Shown: positions 40,937-49,676, counted from the first letter of the stretch. The stretch: 64,000 nucleotides of DNA from CAZGKW01 sp964526295 (GCA_964526295.1 CAZGKW010000009.1:1-64000), one strand, 5' to 3'. The notes: a model not told the origin generated them from the letters alone. Translations and numbers: made by a program.

Positions 40937-41758
40937 GTGGACACCGAGCGCCTGAAACGTCTTCTCGAAGCCGTCCGCGACGGCACGCTCGACCCGGGCT
41001 TGGCCCTCGAGCGGCTCCGTCACATGCCGTTCGAGGACCTCGGGTTCGCCAAGATCGACCATCACCGGGCCCTCCGATGCGGGTTCGCCGAGGTCGTCCT
41101 CTGCCAAGGCAAGACGGTCGCCCAGGTGGTCGGCATCGTCGGTCGGATGCTCGAGCGGGGCAACTCGGTCCTCGCGACGCGGGCCGGGCCCGAGGTCTAC
41201 GAGGCCGTCCGGGCCGCCCACCCGGAGGCCGTCTACCACGAGGCCGCCCGGGCCATCGTCCTGAAGGGCGACGAGGCACCGCCATCGGTGCCCGGCACGG
41301 TGGTGGTCGTCTCGGCCGGCACCAGCGACCAGCCCGTCGCCGAGGAGGCCCGTGTCACCGCTGAGGTCATGGGCTGCACCGTCCGGACGTTCTATGATGT
41401 GGGCGTGGCGGGGCTGCATCGGCTGCTGGTACACGCCGAGGCCCTGGCCCAGGCGTCGGTCATCATCGTCGTGGCGGGCATGGAAGGCGCCCTGGCGAGC
41501 GTCGTGGGCGGCCTGGTCGAGGCCCCCGTCGTCGCCGTCCCGACGAGCATCGGCTACGGGGCCAGCTTCGGCGGCATCGCGCCGCTCCTGACGATGCTGA
41601 ACTCCTGCGCGGCGGGCGTCGGCGTTGTGAACATCGACAACGGTTTCGGCGCCGGGTACCTGGCGGCCCTGATTGCCCGCGTGGCCTGCCGCACTACTTC
41701 CTCACCTCCCTCTCCCGTGGCGGGAGCGGGGCGGGGGGAGGCGGCCCCGGCCACCTGA
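40937..41758 (+). CDS. larB: Nickel-pincer cofactor biosynthesis protein LarB
   Basis: A 273-aa protein of the AIR-carboxylase-like family. The N-terminal RLKRLLEAVRDGTLDPGLALERL is followed by the PurE-like core VVVVSAGTSDQPVAEEARVTAE, MGCTVRTFYDVGVAGLHRL, IIVVAGMEGALASVVGGLVEAPVVAVPTS and the NSCAAGVGVVNIDNGFGAGYLAAL end. LarB carboxylates and hydrolyses nicotinic acid adenine dinucleotide in the first step of the nickel-pincer nucleotide cofactor. LarC and LarE are not in the window. GTG start at 40937. The last 20 residues are encoded by a REP-like repeat and are atypical. Confidence 0.9.
   Translation: MDTERLKRLLEAVRDGTLDPGLALERLRHMPFEDLGFAKIDHHRALRCGFAEVVLCQGKTVAQVVGIVGRMLERGNSVLATRAGPEVYEAVRAAHPEAVYHEAARAIVLKGDEAPPSVPGTVVVVSAGTSDQPVAEEARVTAEVMGCTVRTFYDVGVAGLHRLLVHAEALAQASVIIVVAGMEGALASVVGGLVEAPVVAVPTSIGYGASFGGIAPLLTMLNSCAAGVGVVNIDNGFGAGYLAALIARVACRTTSSPPSPVAGAGRGEAAPAT
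41703..41744. repeat. REP-like hairpin inside the 3' end of larB
   Basis: ACCTCCCTCTCCCGTGGCGGGAGCGGGGCGGGGGGAGG is a member of the CTCTCC family. It has become the coding sequence of the LarB C-terminus. Confidence 0.6.
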
Positions 41759-41819
41759 CGCCGCTTCCTGGCCGCTCGCGGCTTGGCCGTCCGGCGCGCA
41801 CGCAAAGGACCACCAGACC

Positions 41820-42677
41820 ATGCAACGCATCACCGATATCCCGAAGCCCCCGACCCGTCCCGACGACGCCCACAAGGGCACGGCGGGCCTCGTCCTGGTC
41901 GTGGCGGGGAGCCGGGGCATGGCCGGCGCCGCCGCCCTGGTCGGGAACGCCGCCCTCCGCGGCGGGGCGGGCCTCGTCAAGATCGCCACGCCGGACGACT
42001 GCCTCGACACGGTGGCGGGCCTGGCGCCGTGCTGCACGTCGGCCCCGTTGGCCCTCAGCGCCGACTCTCCCGAGGCGGCCGGCGAAGGGCCTGCCCGCAC
42101 CGTCCTCGACCTGGCCGAGGGCCAGCACGCCCTGGCGATGGGCCCCGGCATGGGCCGGTCGGCGGCGGTCGGGCGGCTGGTGCGCGACGTCCTGGCCCGG
42201 ACGCCCGCCCCGGTCGTCCTCGACGCCGACGGCCTGAACGTGATTGCCGACGACGCGGCCGAGGCCCTGGGCGCCGCCGGGGAGCCGGTCATCATCACGC
42301 CGCACCCGGGCGAGGCGGCCCGCCTCCTCGATTCGAGCGCGGGGGACGTTCAGGCGGACCGCGAGGCCGCCGCCGCGCGGCTCGCCGACCTCGCCCCCGT
42401 CGCCGTCCTCAAGGGCGCGGGGACGATCGTAACCGACGGCGACCGCGTGTACGTGAACGAGACGGGTAACCCGGGGATGGCCACGGCCGGGGCGGGGGAC
42501 GTCATGACGGGCCTCATGACGGCCCTGGTGGCGGCCCGGATGGAACCGTTCGAGGCGGCGGTGCTGGCCGTGTGGGCCCACGGTCGGGCGGGGGACCTGG
42601 CCGTCGAGCGGTTGGGCACCCTCGGCGTCACCGCCTGGGACATCCTGGGTTGCGTCCCGGAGGCTTTGCGGCTATAA
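41820..42677 (+). CDS. nnrD: ADP-dependent (S)-NAD(P)H-hydrate dehydratase
   Basis: A 285-aa YjeF C-domain enzyme that repairs damaged NAD(P)H by dehydrating the S-hydrate with ADP. Motifs are HKGTAGLVLVVAGSRGMAGAA, GGAGLVKIATP, MGPGMGRS, VLDADGLNVIA, VIITPHPGEAARLL, VLKGAGTIVTDGDRVYVNETGNPGMATAGAGDVMTGLM. The epimerase (NnrE) domain fused in many bacteria is absent. The start at 41820 is chosen since the upstream frame is only the REP repeat. Its end overlaps the promoter of the pdh genes. Confidence 0.92.
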   Translation: MQRITDIPKPPTRPDDAHKGTAGLVLVVAGSRGMAGAAALVGNAALRGGAGLVKIATPDDCLDTVAGLAPCCTSAPLALSADSPEAAGEGPARTVLDLAEGQHALAMGPGMGRSAAVGRLVRDVLARTPAPVVLDADGLNVIADDAAEALGAAGEPVIITPHPGEAARLLDSSAGDVQADREAAAARLADLAPVAVLKGAGTIVTDGDRVYVNETGNPGMATAGAGDVMTGLMTALVAARMEPFEAAVLAVWAHGRAGDLAVERLGTLGVTAWDILGCVPEALRL

Positions 42678-42678
42678 T
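42650..42678 (+). promoter_or_regulatory. Promoter of the pyruvate dehydrogenase genes
   Basis: TTGCGT (42650-42655), a 17-bp spacer and a perfect TATAAT (42673-42678), 48 bp before the pdhA ATG and overlapping the stop of nnrD. Confidence 0.7.
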
Positions 42679-42726
42679 CTTCGGGCTTTTGCCACAGTGG
42701 AAGCGCGGGCCGAGGTTGGAGGACCG

Positions 42727-43779
42727 ATGGGCAAGACCAAGGAAGCGAAAAAGCAGGCGGAGAAGCCGGCGGCCAAGGGCGAGGAGCTCTCCAAGGACCT
42801 CAAGGTCCACCTCCTTCGCCGCATGATGGAGATCCGCGCCTTCGAGGACAAGGTCTTCGAACTCCTTTCCCGTGACGTCCTGAAGGGGGCCAGCCACGTC
42901 TACGCCGGCCAGGAAGCCGTCGCCGTCGGCGCCTGCTCGGCCATCGGCGAGAAGGACTACATCACCAGCACCCACCGGGGCCACGGCCACTCGGTCGCCA
43001 TGGGATGCGACCTGAAGCTCATGATGGCCGAGCTGTGCGGCAAGGCCACCGGCTACTGCAAGGGCCGCGGCGGGTCGATGCACATCGCCGACGTCCGGAA
43101 CCGGAACCTCGGGGCCACCGGCATCGTCGGGGGGAACCTCCCCGTGGCCACCGGGGCCGCCCTGGCCGCCAAGATGAAGGGCGAGGACTCGGTCGTCCTC
43201 TGCTTCTTCGGCGACGGCGCCGCCAACGAGGGGTCCTTCCACGAGTCGCTCAACATGGCCGGCCGGTGGAAACTGCCCGTCATCTTCATCTGCGAGAACA
43301 ACCTCTACGGCATGAGCGTCTCGGTCAAGGTGGCCTGTGCCGTCGAGGACATCGGCGGCCGGGCCCGAGGCTACTCCATGCCCGGCGCCATCGTCGACGG
43401 CCAGAACGTCCTGGAGATGCGGGCCGCCGTCCAGGAGGCCATCGAGCGGGCCCGAAAGGGCGAAGGACCCACCCTCATCGAGGCCAAGACCTACCGCTAC
43501 CGCGGCCACAGCCGCAGCGACGGCCGCAAGTACCGCACCCGTGAGGAGGAGGAGTATTGGCACGGGCGGGACCCGATCGACCTGTTTGCCGAGGGGCTCG
43601 TCGATGAGGGCACGATGACCGAAGACGAGGTCGAGGCCCTCCGCAGCGAGGTCGAGCAGTCCCTGGAGGAGGCCGAGCGGTTCGCCGTCGAGGAGAGCCC
43701 GTACCCCGACGCCTCCGAGCTCTACAACGACGTCTACGCGGGCTGGATCGAAGGACAGCGCGGGCTGGTCCGCCTGTAG
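42727..43779 (+). CDS. pdhA: Pyruvate (2-oxoacid) dehydrogenase E1 alpha subunit
   Basis: A 350-aa thiamin-diphosphate enzyme subunit. After a Lys/Ala/Glu-rich N-terminus come MMEIRAFEDKVFEL, SHVYAGQEAVAVGA, STHRGHGHSVAMG, GRGGSMHIAD, the TPP motif GDGAANEGSFHESLNMAGRW (GDGA...N), ENNLYGMSV, and YRYRGHSRSDGRKYRTREE with the phosphorylation-loop region. Together with the beta subunit it decarboxylates pyruvate and acetylates lipoyl-E2. It has its own promoter and begins the pdhABC cluster. Confidence 0.93.
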   Translation: MGKTKEAKKQAEKPAAKGEELSKDLKVHLLRRMMEIRAFEDKVFELLSRDVLKGASHVYAGQEAVAVGACSAIGEKDYITSTHRGHGHSVAMGCDLKLMMAELCGKATGYCKGRGGSMHIADVRNRNLGATGIVGGNLPVATGAALAAKMKGEDSVVLCFFGDGAANEGSFHESLNMAGRWKLPVIFICENNLYGMSVSVKVACAVEDIGGRARGYSMPGAIVDGQNVLEMRAAVQEAIERARKGEGPTLIEAKTYRYRGHSRSDGRKYRTREEEEYWHGRDPIDLFAEGLVDEGTMTEDEVEALRSEVEQSLEEAERFAVEESPYPDASELYNDVYAGWIEGQRGLVRL

Positions 43780-43888
43780 CGCCGCTCCGGAAGCGTCGTG
43801 GCCATCCGGGCCGGCCACCCGGGGGGCCGTGTCCCGTCAGTCCGTGCCCTGGCGCCACACCGCACCCGACGAAAGGAAGCCTTCAGCC

Positions 43889-44872
43889 ATGCCGGAGATT
43901 ACGTTTCGCGAGGCCATTCGCGATGCCATGCGGGAGGAGATGCTCCGCGACGAGCGCGTCTTCCTGATGGGCGAGGACATCGGCATCTACGGCGGCGCCT
44001 ATCAGGCATCGAAGGGCCTGTGGGAGGAGTTCGGCGACGAGCGGGTCCGCGACACCGCCATCAGCGAGGAGGCCATAGCCGGGGCCGCCACCGGCGCCGC
44101 CATGGCCGGCATGCGGCCCGTCGCCGAGATCATGTACGTCGACTTCATGACCCTGGCGATGGACCAGTTCGTCAACCAGGCCGCGAAAAACCGGTACATG
44201 TTCGGCGGCAAGACGACCGTCCCGATGGTGCTGCGGACCGAGGGGGGGGCGGGCCGGTGCATCGCCGCCCACCATTCCCAGAGTCTGGAGGCCTGGTTCG
44301 TCCACGCGCCGGGCGTGTTCGTCGTCATGCCCTCGACGCCCTACGATGCGAAGGGACTTCTAAAGACCTGCATACGCGACGATAACCCCATCCTTTTCAT
44401 CGAGCACAAGATGCTCTACGGCGAGAAGGGCGAGGTGCCCGAGCAGGAGTACCTCATCGCCCTCGGCGAGGCCGTCGTCCGGCGCGAAGGCGGCGACGTG
44501 ACGATCGCCGGCTACTCCCGGATGGCCCTGCGGGCCGTCGAGGCGGGCGAGCAGCTCGCCGACGAGGGCATCGACGCCGAGGTCATCGACCTTCGCAGCC
44601 TCAAACCGCTCGACATGGACTGCCTGGTCGAGTCGGTGAAGAAGACGGGACGGCTGGTCCTCGCGTCGGAGGGCTACAAGAACGTCAACTTCGTGTGCGA
44701 GGTGGCCATGCGGATCCAGGAGCACGCCTTCGACTGGCTCGACGCGCCCGTCGAGCGGGTTTGTGCGGCCAATTGTCCGGTGCCGATGAGCCCCGTCCTG
44801 GAGGACGAGGCGATCCCGTCGGCGGAGAAGATCGTCGCGGCGGCGAAGCGCACGCTGGGGAAGGCGTCGTGA
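43889..44872 (+). CDS. pdhB: Pyruvate (2-oxoacid) dehydrogenase E1 beta subunit
   Basis: A 327-aa partner of E1 alpha. Features are ITFREAIRDAMREEMLRDERVFLMGEDIGIYGGAYQ, DTAISEEAIAGAATGAAMAGMRPVAEIMYVDF, AAHHSQSLEAWFVHAPGV, MPSTPYDAKGLL and VIDLRSLKPLDMDCLVESVKKTGRLVL. The heterotetramer alpha2beta2 is characteristic of Gram-positive, chloroplast and mitochondrial-type complexes. ATG 43889 directly precedes the conserved start and has AAAGGAAG upstream. A REP repeat separates it from the E2 gene. Confidence 0.93.
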   Translation: MPEITFREAIRDAMREEMLRDERVFLMGEDIGIYGGAYQASKGLWEEFGDERVRDTAISEEAIAGAATGAAMAGMRPVAEIMYVDFMTLAMDQFVNQAAKNRYMFGGKTTVPMVLRTEGGAGRCIAAHHSQSLEAWFVHAPGVFVVMPSTPYDAKGLLKTCIRDDNPILFIEHKMLYGEKGEVPEQEYLIALGEAVVRREGGDVTIAGYSRMALRAVEAGEQLADEGIDAEVIDLRSLKPLDMDCLVESVKKTGRLVLASEGYKNVNFVCEVAMRIQEHAFDWLDAPVERVCAANCPVPMSPVLEDEAIPSAEKIVAAAKRTLGKAS

Positions 44873-44893
44873 CCGCTTATCGGAGGTTTCGTT

Positions 44894-44934
44894 GTCTCCC
44901 TCTCCCCTGGCGGGAGAGGGGCGGGGTGAGGGGA
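44894..44934. repeat. REP-like CTCTCC hairpin between pdhB and pdhC
   Basis: CTCCCTCTCCCCTGGCGGGAGAGGGGCGGGGTGAGGGG. Located 20 bp after the pdhB stop; it may attenuate or stabilise the transcript between E1 and E2 genes. Confidence 0.7.
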
Positions 44935-44993
44935 TAGTCGTACCGAGCACGGTAACGGGCGCCGTCGGGTGCCCGCGACGCCTTGGGGCACGC

Positions 44994-46793
44994 ATGATCA
45001 AGAAGGTCACACTCCCGAAGCTCGGCCAGACGGTCGAATCCGCCACCATCGAGCGGTGGGTCAAGGCCGAGGGCGACCCGGTCAGCAAGGGCGAGGTGAT
45101 CTGCGAGATCACCACCGACAAGGCCACCCTGGAGGTCGAGAGCTTCCACAAGGGGACGCTCCTGAAGGTCCTGGCGCCCCAGGGGGTCGAGCTCAAGGTC
45201 GGCGACCTCATCGCCGTCGTCGGCGACCCCGGCGAGGCGGTGCCCGAAGAGATCGTCGAGGAAGCCCGCGCCCAGCAGGGCGCGGCGGCCGGTTCGACCG
45301 AAGCGCAGCCCCCCGCCGCGGCGCCCCCCGCCGAGAAGAAGCCCTCCGCGGAAGAGAAACCGGCCGCTCCGAAGAAGCCGGCCGCTGCGAAGAAGCCGCA
45401 GCGCAAGCCGCCCGCCGCCGCCTCGTCCGACGTCAAGATCATGACCCTCCCGAAGCTCGGGCAGACCGTCGAGTCGGCCCGGATCGAACGGTGGGTCAAG
45501 GCCGAGGGCGACCCGGTCAGCAAGGGCGAGGTGATCTGCGAGATCACCACCGACAAGGCCACGCTGGAGGTGGAGAGCTTCTACCGCGGGACGCTGCTGA
45601 AGGTCCTCGCCCCGGAGGGCGACGAAGAGCTGGACGTCGGCGCGCCGATCGCCGCCATCGGCCCCGAGGGGGCCGAGGTGCCCGCCGAGTTGCTCTCCGG
45701 CGCGGCCGCTCTGGCCGGTGCGGAAGAAGCCGAGGCTCCCGCTGAATCGCCCGCCCAGGAGGCCGTGGCGACCGCCGACCCAGCGCCGGCCGCCGTGCGG
45801 CACGAGGCCGGGCGGACCTTCGCCTCGCCGCGGGCACGGATGCGGGCACGCGAGCACGGCATCGATCTGGCGACGGTCACCGGGTCGGGCCCGAACGGGC
45901 GGATCGTCGAGTCGGACGTCCTGGCGGTCGCCGAAGCCGCGCCCGCAGCACCCGCCGCCGTCCAGGCGACGCCCGTCGCGCAGCGGCTGGCCGAGGCCCG
46001 CGGCGTGGACCTGGCGGCCGTCCGCGGGACGGGCGTCGGCGGCAAGATCACCAAGGAGGACGTGCTGAGCGCGGCGGCGCCCGGGCCGGCCCCCGCGGCC
46101 GCGCCGGGCGAGATCGTTCCCCTGACGCCCATGCGGCGGATCGTCGCCGAGCGCATGACGCTCTCCAAGCAGACCACCCCGTGCTATTATCTCGATATCG
46201 ACGCCGACGTCACCGACATGGTCGCCCTCCGCAACAAGCTCAACACCCGGACGGGCCGCGAGAACGGCGTCAAGATCAGCTTCAATGACTTCATCATCCG
46301 GGCGTGCGGGCGGGCCCTGGCGGCGTTCCCGCCGGTCAACAGCCGGTGGGTCGAGGCTGGCATCGAGCGGCGGATCGAGGCCAACGTCGGCTTCGCCGTC
46401 GCCCTCGACGAGGGCCTGGTCGTCCCGGTGGTCCGCCGCGCCGACGAGAAGTCCCTGCAACAGCTCAGCCGCGAGACGGCCGACTTGGCCGAGCGGGCCC
46501 GCTCGAAGAAGCTCCTCCCCGAGGAGTACCAGGACGGGTGCATGACGGTGACGAACCTGGGGATGTTCGGCATCCAGCGGTTCGTCGCCGTCGTCAACCC
46601 GGGCGAGAGCACCATCCTGGCCCTCGGGGCCATCGAGGACCGCGTCGTGTACAGGCAGGGCGGCATCCAGGTCCGAAAGATGATGACGCTGACCCTGTCG
46701 GTGGACCACCGGCTGGTGGACGGGGCGGTGGGGGCCCAGTTCCTGGCGGCGATCCGCGACGCCCTCGAAGCCCCCCGGATGCTGGTCGACTGA
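44994..46793 (+). CDS. pdhC: Dihydrolipoamide acetyltransferase (E2) with two lipoyl and two peripheral-subunit-binding domains
   Basis: A 599-aa E2 core subunit. Lipoyl domain 1 is at residues 1-80 (CEITTDKATLEVESF, lipoyl-Lys in TDKA) and lipoyl domain 2 at about 147-225 with the same motif, joined by Ala/Pro/Lys linkers. Two E3/E1-binding domains follow: RTFASPRARMRAREHGIDLATVTGSG and ATPVAQRLAEARGVDLAAVRGTG. The catalytic domain has LTPMRRIVAERM, SFNDFIIRACGRAL and DHRLVDGAVGAQFL with the catalytic HxxxDG. Two binding domains in one E2 is unusual. The two lipoyl regions share a 74-bp identical stretch. The E3 gene is not in the window. ATG 44994 excludes REP-derived codons. Confidence 0.92.
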   Translation: MIKKVTLPKLGQTVESATIERWVKAEGDPVSKGEVICEITTDKATLEVESFHKGTLLKVLAPQGVELKVGDLIAVVGDPGEAVPEEIVEEARAQQGAAAGSTEAQPPAAAPPAEKKPSAEEKPAAPKKPAAAKKPQRKPPAAASSDVKIMTLPKLGQTVESARIERWVKAEGDPVSKGEVICEITTDKATLEVESFYRGTLLKVLAPEGDEELDVGAPIAAIGPEGAEVPAELLSGAAALAGAEEAEAPAESPAQEAVATADPAPAAVRHEAGRTFASPRARMRAREHGIDLATVTGSGPNGRIVESDVLAVAEAAPAAPAAVQATPVAQRLAEARGVDLAAVRGTGVGGKITKEDVLSAAAPGPAPAAAPGEIVPLTPMRRIVAERMTLSKQTTPCYYLDIDADVTDMVALRNKLNTRTGRENGVKISFNDFIIRACGRALAAFPPVNSRWVEAGIERRIEANVGFAVALDEGLVVPVVRRADEKSLQQLSRETADLAERARSKKLLPEEYQDGCMTVTNLGMFGIQRFVAVVNPGESTILALGAIEDRVVYRQGGIQVRKMMTLTLSVDHRLVDGAVGAQFLAAIRDALEAPRMLVD

Positions 46794-46815
46794 GGGGCCG
46801 GTCGGAGGTGGCGCC

Positions 46816-47757
46816 GTGCCGCTCTACTGCCCCGAGTGTGACGCCGATATCGACGCCGACGACGTCAACGTCCAGGCGAACATCGCGAAGTGTCGACGGT
46901 GCGGCAACGTGTTCCGGCCCGGCGCCGTTCTGGGCCGTGCCTCCGCGCCGCCGGATGAGCCGGCGTTCTCGTTCTCCCCGTCGGAGCGTCCGCCCGAAGG
47001 CAGTAAGGTTCGGGTGGAGCAGTTTGGCGACGACGTCCACGTGCGGTTTCCGCCGGCGGGGTTCAGCGTCGGCCTGGTGTTCCTGATGGCGTTCGCCGTG
47101 GCCTGGTGGAGCTTCCTGTCCGTGTTCGTGGGCTTCGGCGTCGGCGGCCTCAGGGCCGGGGAGGGACCCCCCGCGTCGGACCCGGCAGGCGAAGCCGCTG
47201 AGGAGGCGGCCCCCGGCGACGCCGCGCCCAAGGAGGCCGGGCCAGCGGAGGTCCCGCCGCATGAGGCCGACGAGGGTCCGCCGGCCGAGTCACCCCCCCA
47301 ACCCGGCGGCGAACCGGAAGGCGGACAGGATCTCTTCGCTGCCGTCCCGTGGTTCCTGGCGCTCTTCATGACGCCCTTTTTCCTGGCCGGGTTCGGCATG
47401 GTCTTCGCGATTCTGTGGCAACTGTTCGGCCGGACACAGGTGCGATTCGAGTCGATGGCGTGCACGTGTCGAAGTGCCCTGTTCGGCCTGGGCCGCACCC
47501 ACCGCGCAACGCCCGACGAGACCCGCGTCCGCTGGTCCGACCAGCCCCTCGCGTCGCCGACAAACCCGATGCAGGCCATGCGGACGATGCAGGGCAACCA
47601 CGGACGAATCCTCCTGACGCTCGGCTCCTGGGAGAAGGCGATCGGCGAGACGGCGACCCGGCGGGAGCAGGAATGGGTCTACGGCCTGCTCACCAGGTCG
47701 CTCCGTCGCCTCCAGGGCGGACGGCGAATCGATGGCCCTTCACCGCCCACGATGTGA
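46816..47757 (+). CDS. Zinc-ribbon membrane protein
   Basis: A 313-aa protein. An N-terminal zinc ribbon (CPECDADIDADDVNVQANIAKCRRCGNVF, CxxC...CxxC) is followed by a membrane helix at about 88-115 (FSVGLVFLMAFAVAWWSFLSVF). An Ala/Pro/Glu-rich loop and a second helix pair near 177-208 (VPWFLALFMTPFFLAGFGMVFAILW) come next, then a cytoplasmic C-terminal domain. The function is unknown. It overlaps the following paralogous gene by 26 bp. GTG-rich upstream sequence with GGAGGTGG precedes the start. Confidence 0.65.
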   Translation: MPLYCPECDADIDADDVNVQANIAKCRRCGNVFRPGAVLGRASAPPDEPAFSFSPSERPPEGSKVRVEQFGDDVHVRFPPAGFSVGLVFLMAFAVAWWSFLSVFVGFGVGGLRAGEGPPASDPAGEAAEEAAPGDAAPKEAGPAEVPPHEADEGPPAESPPQPGGEPEGGQDLFAAVPWFLALFMTPFFLAGFGMVFAILWQLFGRTQVRFESMACTCRSALFGLGRTHRATPDETRVRWSDQPLASPTNPMQAMRTMQGNHGRILLTLGSWEKAIGETATRREQEWVYGLLTRSLRRLQGGRRIDGPSPPTM

Positions 47758-48289
47758 CGCCACGGTCCACGCCGACGCCGCCGACGTGCCCGCCGACTGG
47801 GCGCGGTGCACGTCCTGCGGCGAGGGGTTCAAGGCATCGGCCGCCTTCGAGGCGTTCGGTCAGGCTGGCTTGATCGAAACCGCCGCCCCGTCCCCTCACG
47901 TCATCGGTGTCGACCCGCTGCCGGGCGGCGGCGTGGAGGTGTTCCTGCCGAGGCGCGGCCTGCACGGCAAGGCGATCTTCTGCTTCGTGTTCGGGGCGTT
48001 CTGGAACGTGATTGTGCTGGTCGTCATCGTGGGGTTCGGGATGGGGGTCGCCAAGGGCGAGACCCCGCCGCTGCTTATGCTGTTCTTCGTCCCGTTCGTC
48101 CTGGTGGGCGTGGGGATGCCCCTCTGGGGGTGCTGGCTGGCGTGGGGGACGACGCGGCTCCGCCTCGACCGCTACGAAGCGGCGATCGTGCGGCAGTTGT
48201 TCGGCTGGCGCCGCCGCAAGACGTTCCGGCTGGAGGATGTCGAGCCGTTCGAGCGGCGCGCCGGCGGCCCTAATCCTCGAGGCCCGTGA
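47732..48289 (+). CDS. Zinc-ribbon-like membrane protein, paralogue of the preceding gene
   Basis: A 185-aa protein with the same plan as its neighbour but shorter. The first zinc half-site is degenerate (RPRCDATVHADAADVPADWARCTSCG, one CxxC kept). A V(E)VFLPRRG strand leads to a helix pair (FCFVFGAFWNVIVLVVIVGFG; LLMLFFVPFVLVGVGMPLWG), then TTRLRLDRYEAAIVRQLFGWRRRKTFRLEDVEPFE, a PH-like or DUF-type beta domain. It probably arose by tandem duplication. Its end overlaps the opposite-strand gene by 20 bp. Confidence 0.6.
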   Translation: MALHRPRCDATVHADAADVPADWARCTSCGEGFKASAAFEAFGQAGLIETAAPSPHVIGVDPLPGGGVEVFLPRRGLHGKAIFCFVFGAFWNVIVLVVIVGFGMGVAKGETPPLLMLFFVPFVLVGVGMPLWGCWLAWGTTRLRLDRYEAAIVRQLFGWRRRKTFRLEDVEPFERRAGGPNPRGP

Positions 48290-49676
48290 TCAGCTCGTCG
48301 GCCGGCGTTTCGTTATGCGGGCCGAAGTCGACGTGCTGCCAGGCCCGGGCGTCGGAGGGGCGGGCCAACTGGATGCCGCCCCGGCGGAAGTAGTCGAATC
48401 GCGCGCCCCGGACCTTCAGCGGACCTTTCGCCAGCAGCTCGATCTTCTGAGGCAGGCTCAGGTACCATCTCTTCATGTCCGGCTTGTCGCCGACCTCCTC
48501 CATGATGTTCGACACGTAGTCGACGGGGGCGCGGGTGACGATCAGCCGGGCGTCGGTCCCCTCCGCGGGATAGCTGGCGAGCACGCAGTCGCCCTCGAGC
48601 AGCAGCCCCGGCACGTGTCGAACGTTTTCGTCGCCCCTCGGCGGCCGGCTCCGGGTGTAGTTCTTCGGATGCAGGAGCAGGCGGGCGTCGCGCGTCAGCG
48701 GCCGGTCCGGCGAGCCGGCCAGGATGCGGCTGTCGCGGGCCTCCAGCGAGGGCGAGCCGAAGTTGTTCGACCAGCCGGCGAAGGTCGCCCCGTCCATGAG
48801 CCGCAGCGTGCTGTTCCTCATCACCGGATGGGCGTTGCGCCCCGGCTGGACCCAGGTGTCGGGTCCGACGACATACGTGCAGTCGAAGATGCGAAACTCG
48901 TCCGTGACGGCGAACCATCCCAGCAGCGTCAAGCTCGACGCGCCGGTCTTGGCGGCCGTCATGTACTGCGCGACGTGGACGTGGCGGGTCTCGGGCGGTC
49001 GGCGGCCCTCCATCCAGGTCCGCCCCTCGCCCTCCGGCATGGCGTGATCGTTCCGGGCGAAGCCGCAGCCGGGCCCGGCGAAGGTCAGCGACCCGTGGTT
49101 CCCGAACCGCCCCCCGTGCTTGACCCACAGGTTGCCGCAGACGGTCAGGCCGGCGCTGTTCCAGCCGGCGTTCCGGTCGACGGTGAGGTGCCGCACGGTC
49201 AGGGGTTGATGCTCGCCCCCGCCGGGTCGGCGCATGTTCACGGTGTAGCGCTCGGCGGCAGGAGGCAGGTAGACGTCGACGGCGGCGCCCAGCTCGAACG
49301 TTCGGAGTGGCTCGCCGGTGCGGGCGTCGATCCAGTTGGCGGCGTCGAAGGCGCTGCGCGTGGCGCGCCGGCCGCCGGCGCTCCGGCCGGGCCTGGCCCA
49401 GACGTAGAGCTTGCCTCTGTCCCACGATTGGCCGACGAAAGGCTCGTCGCCGCGGAGGCCGGGCCAGACCTGGCGGTCGCCGAACCGCGGGGCGTGGGCC
49501 CGGGCCGCGGCGTAGCCCTTGGCCTCGGACGTCTTGACCCAGTCGATGACCGGCGAGGGCGTCGCCCCGGCAGGCGATCCGCCGTCCGCCCGCGCCGGCC
49601 CGACGAGGACCAGCGTCAGACCGGCGGCGAGGGCCAGGAGCCGCAGGCCGTCGATTGGCGGAAAAAACAGGGGCAT
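48270..49676 (-). CDS. Secreted protein of unknown function, probably beta-helix
   Basis: A 468-aa exported protein. ATG 49676 gives MPLFFPPIDGLRLLALAAGL with cleavage after ARA. The mature protein contains VIDWVKTSEAKGYAAARAHAPRFG and PAAERYTVNMRRPGG. A central part rich in short Gly/Asn turns and strands (RNSTLRLMDGATFAGWSNNFGSPSLEARDSRILAG) is typical of right-handed beta-helix proteins. No catalytic motif is recognised. A GTG about 36 bp upstream is another possible start. It forms a probable operon with nothing; the coiled-coil membrane gene 41 bp upstream is on the same strand and may be co-transcribed. Confidence 0.6.
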   Translation of the reverse strand: MPLFFPPIDGLRLLALAAGLTLVLVGPARADGGSPAGATPSPVIDWVKTSEAKGYAAARAHAPRFGDRQVWPGLRGDEPFVGQSWDRGKLYVWARPGRSAGGRRATRSAFDAANWIDARTGEPLRTFELGAAVDVYLPPAAERYTVNMRRPGGGEHQPLTVRHLTVDRNAGWNSAGLTVCGNLWVKHGGRFGNHGSLTFAGPGCGFARNDHAMPEGEGRTWMEGRRPPETRHVHVAQYMTAAKTGASSLTLLGWFAVTDEFRIFDCTYVVGPDTWVQPGRNAHPVMRNSTLRLMDGATFAGWSNNFGSPSLEARDSRILAGSPDRPLTRDARLLLHPKNYTRSRPPRGDENVRHVPGLLLEGDCVLASYPAEGTDARLIVTRAPVDYVSNIMEEVGDKPDMKRWYLSLPQKIELLAKGPLKVRGARFDYFRRGGIQLARPSDARAWQHVDFGPHNETPADELITGLED

